Of a DNA stretch of 64,000 bases, positions 23,459-31,654 are shown one piece after another (the first letter of the stretch is position 1; each line of letters opens with the position of its first letter). Where the stretch lies: the NCBI GenBank assembly GCA_035547395.1, contig DASZVA010000014.1:1-64000 (forward strand), read 5' to 3'. Position numbers and translations under genes: made by a program. The DNA is from CALREJ01 sp035547395. GTDB taxonomy: Bacteria > Patescibacteriota > Gracilibacteria > Peribacterales > Peribacteraceae. The notes below the pieces were generated by a model. It was not told where the DNA came from. It worked only from the letters and a program-made list of their open reading frames with translations, and made no database searches.

Positions 23459-24796
23459 TCACAGGTAACTGTCGACTCGGATGGATCCGATATACACGAT
23501 CGAATCTTCCTTCATCTCGCGCCGGAGCACCTTCGCAAGACCGATGCGATCCACAACGTCGCGGAAGCGCTGCAACCCGCCGGGCGCATCGAAGTTCGTC
23601 ATCTTGGTAAATTGTTCCAGACGTTTACCGGAAACAATGATCGTACCGTCCTGCTTCGTCTGCACTTTATAGGCGCCCATGCGCATTGATTCCTGCTGTG
23701 GACGCAGCACCGGCAGCTCTTTGGCTTCGGCTTGTTCCACTTCTTCCTCCACTGTTTCACGCTTGGTGCGTTCTTCCAGAACAATCGGAAGAAGTTTCTG
23801 CACCAATTCATCCGTATGCAGTTTCGTTGCCGCGGAAATGCCGAGGAAGATCTCAATGCCGCGCTTCTTCAATTCTTTTTCAAGCGCGGAGGTATCACCG
23901 CCGATCAGATCAATTTTGTTCAGAAGCACGAGCTCGCGCTTGGATCCCAGAAGAGGGGAGTGCTTGGTAAGTTCGGATCGGATCACGTTGTAATCCTCGA
24001 CCAGCTTGTCGACGTTCACTTTGTTCTCTTCTTCGAGCGCGCGGCCGATGTCGAGCAGATGCAGCAGCACGCCGCAGCGTTCGATGTGGCGCAAAAATTG
24101 ATGGCCGAGTCCTTTGCCTTCACTTGCGCCTTCGATCAGACCCGGAATGTCGCAGACGACGTAACTGCGCTCCCCCAGCTGCACGACGCCCAGATTCGGT
24201 ACGAGCGTGGTGAACGGATAGTCGGCGATCTTCGGCCGCGCCGCGCTGATCACCGAGATCAATGTGGATTTGCCGACACTCGGATAGCCGATGATGCCGA
24301 CGTCGGCGATGAGCTTGAGTTCGAGCTTCAGCATTTTCCTTTCTCCCGGTTCACCGAGCTCCGCGAAGTCCGGACGCTGGCGCGTGGAGCTCGCGAAGTG
24401 CGCATTGCCGTATCCGCCGCGTCCGCCGAACGCCGCGATCACGCGGTCACCGGGTTCTTTCAGATCCGCGATCACGTGAAATGTTTTCGGATTTTTTTCA
24501 TCCTGCTCGGAGATGGTTGTTCCGGGCGGCACTTTGAGCACCAAATCCTCCGCATCTTTTCCTGCTCTGTTCGATCCGCTGCCGAACCGCCCTTTCTCTC
24601 CTTCGAATCTTTTGCGCGACGTAAAATCGGTCAGCGTGTCGGTGTTGGGATCGGCGATAAACACAATGTTCGCGCCTCTGCCGCCGTCTCCGCCGTCGGG
24701 TCCGCCTTTCGGAATATATTTTTCGCGCCGCCAGCTGACGCATCCGCGCCCGCCGTCGCCGCCGGCTACTTCGATAATGGCTTCATCGAGAAACAT
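23459..24796 (-). CDS. obg: GTPase Obg (CgtA)
   Basis: 445 aa. The Gly-rich Obg fold fills residues 1-160 (GGDGGRG, GGPDGGDGGRG, FGGRGGYGN). The GTPase domain has G1 GYPSVGKS (170-177), the switch segment DYPFTT, G3 DIPGLIEGA and G4 NKID. A C-terminal Obg (OCT) domain ends with IRVDSYL. Obg is an essential ribosome-associated GTPase acting in 50S maturation and stress response. The start MFLDEAIIEVAGGDGG is the family's normal N-terminus. The gene stands alone, with an AT-rich TACATT-type repeat upstream. Confidence 0.97.
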   Translation of the reverse strand: MFLDEAIIEVAGGDGGRGCVSWRREKYIPKGGPDGGDGGRGANIVFIADPNTDTLTDFTSRKRFEGEKGRFGSGSNRAGKDAEDLVLKVPPGTTISEQDEKNPKTFHVIADLKEPGDRVIAAFGGRGGYGNAHFASSTRQRPDFAELGEPGERKMLKLELKLIADVGIIGYPSVGKSTLISVISAARPKIADYPFTTLVPNLGVVQLGERSYVVCDIPGLIEGASEGKGLGHQFLRHIERCGVLLHLLDIGRALEEENKVNVDKLVEDYNVIRSELTKHSPLLGSKRELVLLNKIDLIGGDTSALEKELKKRGIEIFLGISAATKLHTDELVQKLLPIVLEERTKRETVEEEVEQAEAKELPVLRPQQESMRMGAYKVQTKQDGTIIVSGKRLEQFTKMTNFDAPGGLQRFRDVVDRIGLAKVLRREMKEDSIVYIGSIRVDSYL

Positions 24797-24844
24797 GAAT
24801 GAAATGTAAAGTGTAAAATGAAAAATGCAGAATGTAAGGAAGGA
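24797..24844. repeat. TACATT-type repeat tract left of the four-helix-bundle gene
   Basis: Iterated GTAAAGTG/TAAAATG/GAATGTAAG units. An inverted counterpart occurs at 25325-25362, so the pair brackets the four-helix-bundle gene. Similar tracts occur at 31564-31650. Confidence 0.5.
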
Positions 24845-25213
24845 TTAGTTGGATAATGATACACGAGAGCTTTTAATGATGCTTGTCAGAAGTGCAATGA
24901 TTTCTATCGCATTACTCTGAAGTACTTGGAATTTCTGCTGTTTATCAGCTGCGAATTCTGAATCCATAATCAATTGAATCCAGTACTGACTTTCATGAAT
25001 TTCCTTCAATGCAATGGACATTTTGTATATAAAATCTTTTTTCGTTGGCGCATGAATGGCTTCACGCACGTTTGCACCGACACTTGTTCCCGATCGAACG
25101 AGCTGCTTGCTAAGAATGTATTCCTTCTTTTCATCTATAAGGTATCGACACAATCGAATCGTATTCAACGCAAAATCATACGTCTTTGATTCAATGATAT
25201 TCGGCTTATTCAT
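24845..25213 (-). CDS. Four-helix bundle protein (S23/IVS-type)
   Basis: From ATG 25213 the product has 122 aa, the normal length of the four-helix bundle family first found in 23S rRNA intervening sequences. Typical features are KTYDFALNTIRLCRYLI, the SGTSVGANVREA motif (about residues 42-53) and KDFIYKMSIALKEIHESQYW. An in-frame ATG at 25276 would overlap the dnaK promoter region and is less likely. The family's function is unknown; free-standing copies are common in CPR and Bacteroidetes and behave as mobile passengers. TACATT-type tracts in inverted orientation flank this one. Confidence 0.88.
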   Translation of the reverse strand: MNKPNIIESKTYDFALNTIRLCRYLIDEKKEYILSKQLVRSGTSVGANVREAIHAPTKKDFIYKMSIALKEIHESQYWIQLIMDSEFAADKQQKFQVLQSNAIEIIALLTSIIKSSRVSLSN

Positions 25214-25268
25214 GCGGAAATATTGGTCTCTATCCTCAACGATGTCAACGACCGTTTGCATGTGACAC

Positions 25269-25309
25269 TTGACCATCGTACTTTAGCACTCTAAATTATT
25301 GAGTGCTAA
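25269..25309 (+). promoter_or_regulatory. dnaK promoter with perfect CIRCE operator
   Basis: TTAGCACTC (25283-25291), nine bases, GAGTGCTAA (25301-25309) is an exact CIRCE element, the HrcA repressor site. TTGACC (25269-25274) and TAAATT (25292-25297), 17 nt apart, place the operator over the -10 box. Heat-inducible control by an HrcA encoded elsewhere is inferred. Confidence 0.9.
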
Positions 25310-25366
25310 TTATAGAATAATTCAAACATTCAACATTTTACACTCTACATTTTACATTTCTCTCCT

Positions 25367-27271
25367 ATGTCCAAAATTATCGGTATCGACCTCGGTACCA
25401 CGAACTCCTGCGTCGCCGTCATCGAAGGCGGAGAGCCGGTCGTGATCCCCAACTCTGAAGGCAACCGCACGACGCCGTCCATTGTTGCGTTCAAAGACAG
25501 TGAAGTTTTGGTCGGCGTCGCGGCCAAGCGCCAGGCGGTCACGAATCCCAAGAACACGATTTTTTCTGCGAAGCGATTCATCGGTCATCGCTACAGCGAA
25601 GTAAAAGAAGAAGCATCGCGCATGCCGTTTGAGGTGAAGGAAGGCAAAGAGGGGAGAGCGGTGATCGTCGTGAATGGAAAAGAAATGCTGCCGCAGGAAG
25701 TGAGCGCGAAAGTGCTGCAGAAACTGAAAGCGGACGCCGAGGCGTTCCTCGGCGGCAAAGTGGAGAAGGCGGTAATCACGGTACCCGCTTATTTTGACGA
25801 CTCGCAGAGACAGGCAACCAAGGAAGCAGGTCAAATCGCTGGACTCGAAGTCGTGCGCATCATCAATGAACCGACCGCCGCCGCACTCGCATACGGACTC
25901 GACAAAGGAAAGGAGCAGAAGATCGCGGTGTACGACCTCGGCGGAGGTACGTTCGACATCTCGGTGCTCGACATGGGCGACGGCGTCTTCGAAGTGCTCG
26001 CGACCAACGGCGACACGCACCTCGGCGGCGACGATTTCGATCAAGTGATCATTGAGTGGATTCTGGAGGAATTCAAGAAGGAAAGCGGCGTGGATCTGAG
26101 TCAGGACAAGATTGCGCTGCAGCGTCTCAAGGAAGCGGCCGAGAAAGCGAAGATCGAATTGTCATCCGCGACCGAAACCGAAATCAATCTGCCCTTCATC
26201 ACGGCGGATGCCAGCGGGCCTAAGCATCTGATGATGAAACTGTCGCGCGCGAAGCTGGAATCATTGGTCGCGCCGCTCATCGAAAAAACGATGGAGCCGT
26301 GCTTGAAGGCGATGAAGGATGCCAAAGTGAGCAAGAGCGACATTCAGGAAGTCGTGCTCGTCGGGGGTATGACGCGCATGCCGAAAGTGATCGAGAAGGT
26401 GAAGGAGATTTTCGGACGCGAGCCGCATAAGGGCGTGAACCCCGACGAAGTCGTCGCGATCGGCGCCGCGGTGCAGGCGGGTGTCCTCGGCGGCGACATC
26501 AACAAGGACATCGTGCTCGTGGACGTCACGCCGCTCTCACTCGGCATCGAAACGCTCGGCGGAGTCGCGACGAAAGTGATCGAGCGAAACACCAAGATCC
26601 CGACCACGCGCAGCCAGATTTTCTCGACCGCGGCCGACAATCAGCCATCGGTCGAAGTGCACATCGTGCAGGGCGAGCGCGAACTCGCGCGTGACAACAA
26701 GTCGCTCGGACGTTTCATTCTCGACGGCATACCGCCGGCTCCGCGCGGGATCCCTCAGGTCGAAGTGACGTTCGATCTCGACAGTAACGGAATCCTCAAC
26801 GTGACCGCGAAGGACAAGGGCACCGGCAAGGTGCAGCACATCACCATTCAGGGATCGACGGGCTTAAGCAAAGATGAAGTCGAGAAGATGCGCCAAGATG
26901 CGGAGCTGCATGCTGAGGAAGACAAGAAGAAGCGAGAGCTTATCGACGCGCGCAATAACGCCGACGCGTTCCTCTTTAATCTCGACAAGCAGATGCGCGA
27001 ACATGACGCCAAGATTCCCGACGCGACCAAGAAGACGGTCAACGAAAAAATGAACGCGCTTCGCGAGGTGCTCAAGAATGAAAATGCGACCGCGGAGGAA
27101 ATCCAGAAATCGATGGATGATCTCTCCGCATCCGCCCAGGAAATCGGCAAGATCGTCTACGAGGAAGCACAGAAAGAGCAGCAGGCGAAGTCTGAAGGCG
27201 GCGAAAAGAAGCCGGAAGACAACGTCGTCGATGCGGAAGTGGTGGATGAGAAGAAGGAAGAGGGGAAATAA
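25367..27271 (+). CDS. dnaK: Chaperone DnaK (Hsp70)
   Basis: 634 aa. The ATPase domain begins with IGIDLGTTNSCVAV, with further signatures VYDLGGGTFDISVLD (about 185-199) and VLVGGMTRMPKV (about 328). The substrate-binding domain and helical lid follow, ending in the acidic NVVDAEVVDEKKEEGK tail. It refolds and protects proteins with DnaJ and GrpE, neither of which is in this window, so dnaK is not in the usual hrcA-grpE-dnaK-dnaJ operon. CIRCE controls the promoter. The start follows a TTTCTCTCCT pyrimidine tract rather than a Shine-Dalgarno. A terminator hairpin lies 20 nt after the stop. Confidence 0.98.
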   Translation: MSKIIGIDLGTTNSCVAVIEGGEPVVIPNSEGNRTTPSIVAFKDSEVLVGVAAKRQAVTNPKNTIFSAKRFIGHRYSEVKEEASRMPFEVKEGKEGRAVIVVNGKEMLPQEVSAKVLQKLKADAEAFLGGKVEKAVITVPAYFDDSQRQATKEAGQIAGLEVVRIINEPTAAALAYGLDKGKEQKIAVYDLGGGTFDISVLDMGDGVFEVLATNGDTHLGGDDFDQVIIEWILEEFKKESGVDLSQDKIALQRLKEAAEKAKIELSSATETEINLPFITADASGPKHLMMKLSRAKLESLVAPLIEKTMEPCLKAMKDAKVSKSDIQEVVLVGGMTRMPKVIEKVKEIFGREPHKGVNPDEVVAIGAAVQAGVLGGDINKDIVLVDVTPLSLGIETLGGVATKVIERNTKIPTTRSQIFSTAADNQPSVEVHIVQGERELARDNKSLGRFILDGIPPAPRGIPQVEVTFDLDSNGILNVTAKDKGTGKVQHITIQGSTGLSKDEVEKMRQDAELHAEEDKKKRELIDARNNADAFLFNLDKQMREHDAKIPDATKKTVNEKMNALREVLKNENATAEEIQKSMDDLSASAQEIGKIVYEEAQKEQQAKSEGGEKKPEDNVVDAEVVDEKKEEGK

Positions 27272-27290
27272 ATCCGCACATCGTTGCATG

Positions 27291-27319
27291 AAAAGGTGGA
27301 CGCCATCGTTCACCTTTTT
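27291..27319 (+). terminator. Terminator of dnaK
   Basis: AAAAGGTG and CACCTTTT form an 8-bp stem around a 12-nt loop, followed by TTC. Confidence 0.7.
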
Positions 27320-27339
27320 CGAATAGATCGAATGATTTT

Positions 27340-27348
27340 TGCTACAAT
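27340..27348 (+). promoter_or_regulatory. Extended -10 predicting a leaderless transcript
   Basis: TGC TACAAT (27340-27348) ends 7 nt before ATG 27355, so transcription should begin at the start codon. Confidence 0.5.
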
Positions 27349-27354
27349 GCCTTC

Positions 27355-27828
27355 ATGGAAAAGGCAGACGAAAGTGCCGACATCGCCGTCCTGCGCGAGA
27401 TGGTGAGGCTTGCGGAGAACAGGCGGGTAGAACAATTGCAAATGATGGAAAGAATCAACCAGTACAATCTTGGTATTATTGCTTTCTCCGGTTCATTTCT
27501 CTCTCTTTTGATTACGATCAAAGTTCCATCGCCGATTTTTTATGTTTCGGGATGTTTTGCACTGCTGGCAATAGGAACAGCCCTCTGGACAATCCGTCCG
27601 CAAACATTAAAAGGCGGCACATTGCTCATTGCAGATGATATCGCGTCCATCCGAAGGGGTGAAAAATTATCTTTATCCGACTTTTTACTTACAACATCCG
27701 AGCTGACTGAACATGCTGCAAATGCAGCCAGCAAAAGGGCTCATCTTAAGAAACAATGCACGATCATTGCCGTCTTCTTTCTTGCCATTTCTCTCCTCTT
27801 TGCGTACAGTTTATATGCATATGCCTAA
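27355..27828 (+). CDS. Three-TM membrane protein of unknown function
   Basis: 157 aa. A cytoplasmic helical N-terminus (residues 1-35) is followed by a TM hairpin (about 38-56 and 61-79), a soluble loop of about 50 residues (DDIASIRRGEKLSLSDFLLT) and a C-terminal TM helix (about 133-155). The layout recalls small effector proteins with paired TM helices found near defence nucleases, such as Pycsar-type effectors, but I see no decisive motif. Its last codons overlap the first of two short direct repeats. It is followed by a DNA-binding-like gene. The start is supported by the leaderless promoter geometry. Confidence 0.6.
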   Translation: MEKADESADIAVLREMVRLAENRRVEQLQMMERINQYNLGIIAFSGSFLSLLITIKVPSPIFYVSGCFALLAIGTALWTIRPQTLKGGTLLIADDIASIRRGEKLSLSDFLLTTSELTEHAANAASKRAHLKKQCTIIAVFFLAISLLFAYSLYAYA

Positions 27829-27894
27829 GCCAGGAGACATCACCACCGGGATCTGATCATGCCTAAGCCAGGTGACACTTCCATCGGCCTTTAA
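27818..27894 (+). repeat. Tandem repeat encoding two 11-codon ORFs
   Basis: Two copies at a 38-bp period start CATATGCCTAAGCCAGG and CATGCCTAAGCCAGG. Each reads as a complete micro-ORF: MPKPGDITTGI (27821-27856) and MPKPGDTSIGL (27859-27894), both with a stop. They straddle the boundary between two genes. Confidence 0.6.
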
Positions 27895-28606
27895 GAAACA
27901 GATCAAATCATCAATAGATCACGAAGAAGATCTTTTTTGCGTATGGACATTCTGCAATACTGTGGCGCCTTTTATGATCCAGTCATATCAAGTCGCAGGC
28001 AGGGCTGTTGCGGAAAACATAGCGGCAGAGATTTTGAAAGATGATGAGTTACTGGCACAAATCTTTCGTGAACGCATACAAAAAAGAACTCAACAAGAAA
28101 TCGCTGAGTTGTTTTTGAGAAGTCGTTACGAAAATTTGAGTATAAGTGTCGCGCAATCAGCTCTATCCATGGTCTTCAAAAGATTGCTTACAGAAAAAGA
28201 GAGACAAGAAATTTCGAATGCGACGAAGTACTCGCCTACAAAGGATGAACTCAGTCGCGGCGGCAAACATTCCAACAGTCATCAGCCGATTATCCGAGAA
28301 GAAGCAGGATACGGTGCAAACGGAAAATATCTCTGGGATAAAAAATCTGATTCAGCATTATTATTGGTATTACTTGATCCCACGTGCTGGATAGAGAGCT
28401 CCAAGCGCGGTGAATATCAATGGAATATCGTTGCGATGATATTGAATGATATTCTTAAGCTCGAAAAACCATTATCGACCAAAGCTTGTCGCAACCGATA
28501 TATTAAAATAAGGAAGAAGACAAACGATTACTCTACTGTTTTAAAAATGGGCGATCAGATCTTCGATCCGACGAACGCGGCGAGTTCGACGAGCCTGGTC
28601 GAGTAA
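27872..28606 (+). CDS. Putative DNA-binding protein with Myb/SANT-like C-terminus
   Basis: The frame from GTG 27872 gives 244 aa; ATG 27974 is an alternative start. The middle is helical (EIAELFLRSRYENLSISVAQ). The segment GEYQWNIVAMILNDILKL followed by ACRNRYIKIRKK resembles a Myb/SANT-like DNA-binding helix bundle. The last 17 codons lie over the 3' end of gap on the other strand and simply read its antisense, so the original gene end has probably been lost. Base composition is AT-richer than gap. With the upstream TM gene and the micro-ORF repeats it looks like acquired and partly eroded DNA. No family name can be given. Confidence 0.5.
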   Translation: MTLPSAFKKQIKSSIDHEEDLFCVWTFCNTVAPFMIQSYQVAGRAVAENIAAEILKDDELLAQIFRERIQKRTQQEIAELFLRSRYENLSISVAQSALSMVFKRLLTEKERQEISNATKYSPTKDELSRGGKHSNSHQPIIREEAGYGANGKYLWDKKSDSALLLVLLDPTCWIESSKRGEYQWNIVAMILNDILKLEKPLSTKACRNRYIKIRKKTNDYSTVLKMGDQIFDPTNAASSTSLVE

Positions 28607-29562
28607 CCCCACTCGTTGTCGTACCAGCCGAAGACCTTGGCCATGTTCTTGCCCATGGTCTGCGTGAGGGCACTGTCGATGATGCAGCCGTGACTGTCGT
28701 GCACGATGTCGTGCGAGACGATCGGGCGCTTCTCGACTCGCAGGATTCCCTTGAGCGGTCCGTTTGCCGCGGCTTCGAATGCAGCATTGATCGCGTCGAC
28801 GGACACTTCTTTCTCGGAGACAAACGTAAGGTCGGTGATGCTGCCGGTCGGCGTCGGCACGCGCATGGCCGTTCCGTTCATCTTGCCGGCAAGCTCCGGT
28901 ATCACGAGGCCGATCGCCTTGGCGGCACCGGTCGAGGTCGGAACGATGTTTACGGCGGCAGCCCGCGCACGGCGCAAATCCTTGTGCGGCAGATCGAGCA
29001 GATTCTGGTCATTCGTGTAACTGTGGATCGTCGTCATGAGGCCGCTCACGATGCCGAAATTCTCATGCAGCACCTTGGACATCGGCGCGAGGCAGTTGGT
29101 CGTGCAGGACGCGTTGCTGATCACGTGCATCGTCTGGGGATCATACTTGTCGTTATTCACTCCCATGCAGAATGTACCGTCAACATCGCCCTTTGCGGGC
29201 GCGGACAGAATCACTTTCTTGGCTCCTGCCTGCAGATGCAACGCCGCATCTTCGCGCTTGGTGAATCTGCCCGTGCATTCCAGCACCACGTCGACGCTCA
29301 TCTCTTTATGCGGCAGCTCTTTGGGATCCTTGATCGCAGTGATCTTGATCGTCTTGCCGTTCACGACGATGCCATCAGCGGTCGCGGACACGTTCCCATC
29401 GGCGTAGATGCCGTAGCTGGAATCAAACTCAAACAAATGCGCGAGCGTCGCGGGATCGGTGAGATCGTTGATGAGCACGACATTGATGTCCGGATGTTTC
29501 TCGAAGATGATGCGCAGTACCTGGCGTCCGATGCGTCCGAAACCGTTGATCGCTAGATTCAT
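28555..29562 (-). CDS. gap: Glyceraldehyde-3-phosphate dehydrogenase, type I
   Basis: 335 aa from ATG 29562. The NAD-binding motif INGFGRIGR (residues 5-13) is at the N-terminus, and the catalytic Cys153 lies in SNASCTTNC. The HSYTNDQ, RRARAAAVNIVPTSTGAAKA and WYDNEWGYSTRLVE motifs are all present. It oxidises glyceraldehyde 3-phosphate to 1,3-bisphosphoglycerate with NAD+. A longer frame from 29610 adds 16 residues without homology. The start follows CCCATCACTCCC, a pyrimidine-rich leader. The 3' end overlaps the converging 244-aa ORF by 52 nt. Confidence 0.97.
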   Translation of the reverse strand: MNLAINGFGRIGRQVLRIIFEKHPDINVVLINDLTDPATLAHLFEFDSSYGIYADGNVSATADGIVVNGKTIKITAIKDPKELPHKEMSVDVVLECTGRFTKREDAALHLQAGAKKVILSAPAKGDVDGTFCMGVNNDKYDPQTMHVISNASCTTNCLAPMSKVLHENFGIVSGLMTTIHSYTNDQNLLDLPHKDLRRARAAAVNIVPTSTGAAKAIGLVIPELAGKMNGTAMRVPTPTGSITDLTFVSEKEVSVDAINAAFEAAANGPLKGILRVEKRPIVSHDIVHDSHGCIIDSALTQTMGKNMAKVFGWYDNEWGYSTRLVELAAFVGSKI

Positions 29563-29661
29563 GGGAGTGATGGGTAAATTCAAGTACGATTGTAACAAAA
29601 GAAATGACAAAAGGTGAATATCGAATTTGGAATACTGAATTTTGGTTCCGATATTCGATAT

Positions 29662-29818
29662 TCAAGATTCGATATTCGTATACTCCTTCTGCAAGAACAA
29701 CGCGTCCTTCTCGAGCAGGGGAGACTCACTCACGAGAATTCCGCCGACCTTACGGTCCTTGAGCACCTTCAGAAAATCCTTCCAGTTCGCGTCGTTCTCG
29801 CGGATGTGAGGCTTTTGT
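29662..29818 (-). pseudogene. C-terminal remnant of an endonuclease IV-like gene
   Basis: The minus strand encodes about 50 residues (ANWKDFLKVLKDRKVGGI, then LVSESPLLEKDALFLQKEY) that match the C-terminus of the intact protein at 30739-31563 almost residue for residue. It ends at TGA 29662-29664. The rest of the gene is missing, so a partial duplication or an excised copy is implied. Confidence 0.8.
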
Positions 29819-29835
29819 ATGCACGGAACGATATA

Positions 29836-29864
29836 TTGTTAAATTGTTGATTTTGTGTTATAAT
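29836..29864 (+). promoter_or_regulatory. Promoter predicting a leaderless transcript
   Basis: TTGTTA (29836-29841), a 17-nt spacer and TATAAT (29859-29864) with an extended TGT. The -10 ends 7 nt before ATG 29871, so the start codon should be the mRNA 5' end. Confidence 0.65.
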
Positions 29865-29870
29865 TTATAT

Positions 29871-30719
29871 ATGCCAATTGAACAACCGGACTATGGCAAA
29901 CAGTCTGAACTTCCCACATCGCATGAGCGAGTTCATGAGCGGGATATTGATGCAGAGCTCCGCTCCATGATAGACAGTGCAAAAAAGCGAACTGGAAGGG
30001 TCCGGGGACATGAGAGAGAGGAAGAAAATGAGAAACGGAACAAACTCACCTCTATCGAACGTAAGATCGATGAACCCGACTCGCCAAAGAATCCTTATGC
30101 AATTATCTCCAGGCTCAACAAACGCAAAGAAAGGGAGGGCAGTCGTTCACGCTATGATTACTCAACGGATGGAGTACACTTGTTGATTGATCCCCAGCAA
30201 AGAGAAGCGATCATCGATACCCTGCGCGCCATGGGGGTAACGAAGATCGTCGAAAAAGAGGGAGGCATTATCTTTCAACCAACAAAAGACTGGTGGAACC
30301 TCACAATTCGCCTGAACTACGAAGCAGATCATCCTGACGATCGGGAAGTGGACGGATCGGTTCTTATGGTTATGGGCAAAGACGGCTATTTACGTGACCC
30401 TCGAAGTTCTGCCAATAACTCGGCACCGGACAGGAAGCAATTCAATCCCCGGTTGGAAGACTTGAAACCCACAATAACAGATAAAGGATTTGACCTGCCG
30501 ATCAACCTAGATGAATTGAAGCGGAGCGATAAAGGATTTAACCTGGACAAACCGAACAAACCGAAATCCAAACGAACAGGTAAATTGGGTAACGGGAGAG
30601 GCGAAGAATTTTCTCCTAACATTTCGAGAAACAACGAAAAATACACTGGGCAGGATCAAATCAGACAATCCGCAGCGAGTCCTCTACAACGTCTGTGGAG
30701 AATGTTCCTCGGTCGTTAA
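29871..30719 (+). CDS. Hypothetical charged protein (282 aa)
   Basis: From ATG 29871 the product has 282 aa. The first 100 residues are highly charged and likely disordered (KRTGRVRGHEREEENEKRNK). A small folded region of about 75 residues follows (HLLIDPQQREAIIDTLRAMG ... WWNLTIRLNYEAD). The C-terminal 110 residues are basic and Asn/Pro-rich. There is no signal peptide. I recognise no family. The promoter geometry supports this start over the upstream in-frame start at 29844. It sits between the remnant and the intact endonuclease IV-like genes, a region of rearrangement. Confidence 0.6.
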   Translation: MPIEQPDYGKQSELPTSHERVHERDIDAELRSMIDSAKKRTGRVRGHEREEENEKRNKLTSIERKIDEPDSPKNPYAIISRLNKRKEREGSRSRYDYSTDGVHLLIDPQQREAIIDTLRAMGVTKIVEKEGGIIFQPTKDWWNLTIRLNYEADHPDDREVDGSVLMVMGKDGYLRDPRSSANNSAPDRKQFNPRLEDLKPTITDKGFDLPINLDELKRSDKGFNLDKPNKPKSKRTGKLGNGRGEEFSPNISRNNEKYTGQDQIRQSAASPLQRLWRMFLGR

Positions 30720-30738
30720 TTTGTATTCACGGAACAAT

Positions 30739-31563
30739 TCACGCCTTCTCGTATTTCTTCTGCAGAAACAACGCATCCTCCTCCAGCAGCGGTGATTCGC
30801 TGACCAGAATACCCCCGACCCTGCGCTTCTTGAGCACCTTCAGAAAATCCTTCCAGTTCGCGTCGCTCTCGCGGATGGGCAGGTGATTCTTTTCGCCCTT
30901 GGGCCCGTAGTTGATGCCGGAGAAATGCAGATGCATGTGCGCGAGAGATGTCTTCCCCAAATACTCCGCGTAGAGATCCAGCATCTCGTTCCACTCCTTT
31001 GCCGTATTGATTTTCCCATTGCTGCGGGCATGCATGTGTGCGGGGTCCACGCACGGGTAGATGCCGAATTCCTTGCTGAGCGTGAGCACTTCTTCCAATG
31101 TGCCGAACTGGGTTGGCTTGCCCATGGTCTCAAACCCCAGATTCACGTGCGGGAACAGCTTGTCTTTCTTCTTCATGATGTCCACGGTCGCACGGCGGAC
31201 GTTGTCGAATGCCTTCGCGGGATCCATGCCCTGATAGAACGCCGGGTGCACGCAGACGGAGACGGCACCCGCGATCTCGGCCATGCTGAGTGCATCCAGA
31301 ATGCGCTTCTTGCTGGCCGCGAGCTTCTCTTTGTCCTGTGCGTTCAGATTAATGAAATACGGCGCGTGGACCGTGAGCGCGACATCGAACGATTCCGATG
31401 CCTCTCGAATTTTTTGCATGTGCTCGGCATTCAGAGGCACGCGCTGCACCCATTCCATTTCCATCGCGGTGATGCCGAGTTTGTGTGCATGTTCGATTCC
31501 TTTCAATGTGCCGCCGGGCTTGGGTGTGCTCAATGGAACGCCGGGGGTCGCGATGCGCAACAT
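30739..31563 (-). CDS. nfo: Endonuclease IV-like TIM-barrel protein (AP endonuclease 2 family)
   Basis: 274 aa. The xylose-isomerase/endonuclease IV TIM barrel is shown by ordered metal-ligand motifs: VHAPYF (His about 69), VHPAFYQG (His about 109), GFETMGK (Glu about 146), DPAHMHA (Asp and His about 180-183), HMHLHFSG and the final VSESP (Glu about 258). These fit the three-Zn site of endonuclease IV, which nicks DNA 5' to abasic sites; sugar-phosphate isomerases of the same fold lack several of them. A C-terminal duplicate lies at 29.66-29.82 kb. The gene is followed by the TACATT-type inverted repeat and the CCA-adding enzyme gene, transcribed divergently. Confidence 0.8.
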   Translation of the reverse strand: MLRIATPGVPLSTPKPGGTLKGIEHAHKLGITAMEMEWVQRVPLNAEHMQKIREASESFDVALTVHAPYFINLNAQDKEKLAASKKRILDALSMAEIAGAVSVCVHPAFYQGMDPAKAFDNVRRATVDIMKKKDKLFPHVNLGFETMGKPTQFGTLEEVLTLSKEFGIYPCVDPAHMHARSNGKINTAKEWNEMLDLYAEYLGKTSLAHMHLHFSGINYGPKGEKNHLPIRESDANWKDFLKVLKKRRVGGILVSESPLLEEDALFLQKKYEKA

Positions 31564-31650
31564 GATGAAAATGTAAAATGCAAAATGAAGAATGTATAAT
31601 GAAAGAAGACTCCATCATTTTTCATTCTACATTGTACATTCTACATTGAT
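31564..31650. repeat. TACATT-type inverted repeat between nfo and cca
   Basis: Iterated AATGTAAAATGCAAAATG units face TTTCATTCTACATTGTACAT units and could form a long AT-rich hairpin. Related tracts flank the four-helix-bundle gene. It lies in the divergent promoter region and may be derived from a simple-sequence element. Confidence 0.55.
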
Positions 31651-31654
31651 TCAC

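Noticed and set aside
23732..24802. 356-codon open frame antisense to obg
   Set aside because: obg is unmistakable on the other strand; the antisense product is His/Arg-rich without domains.
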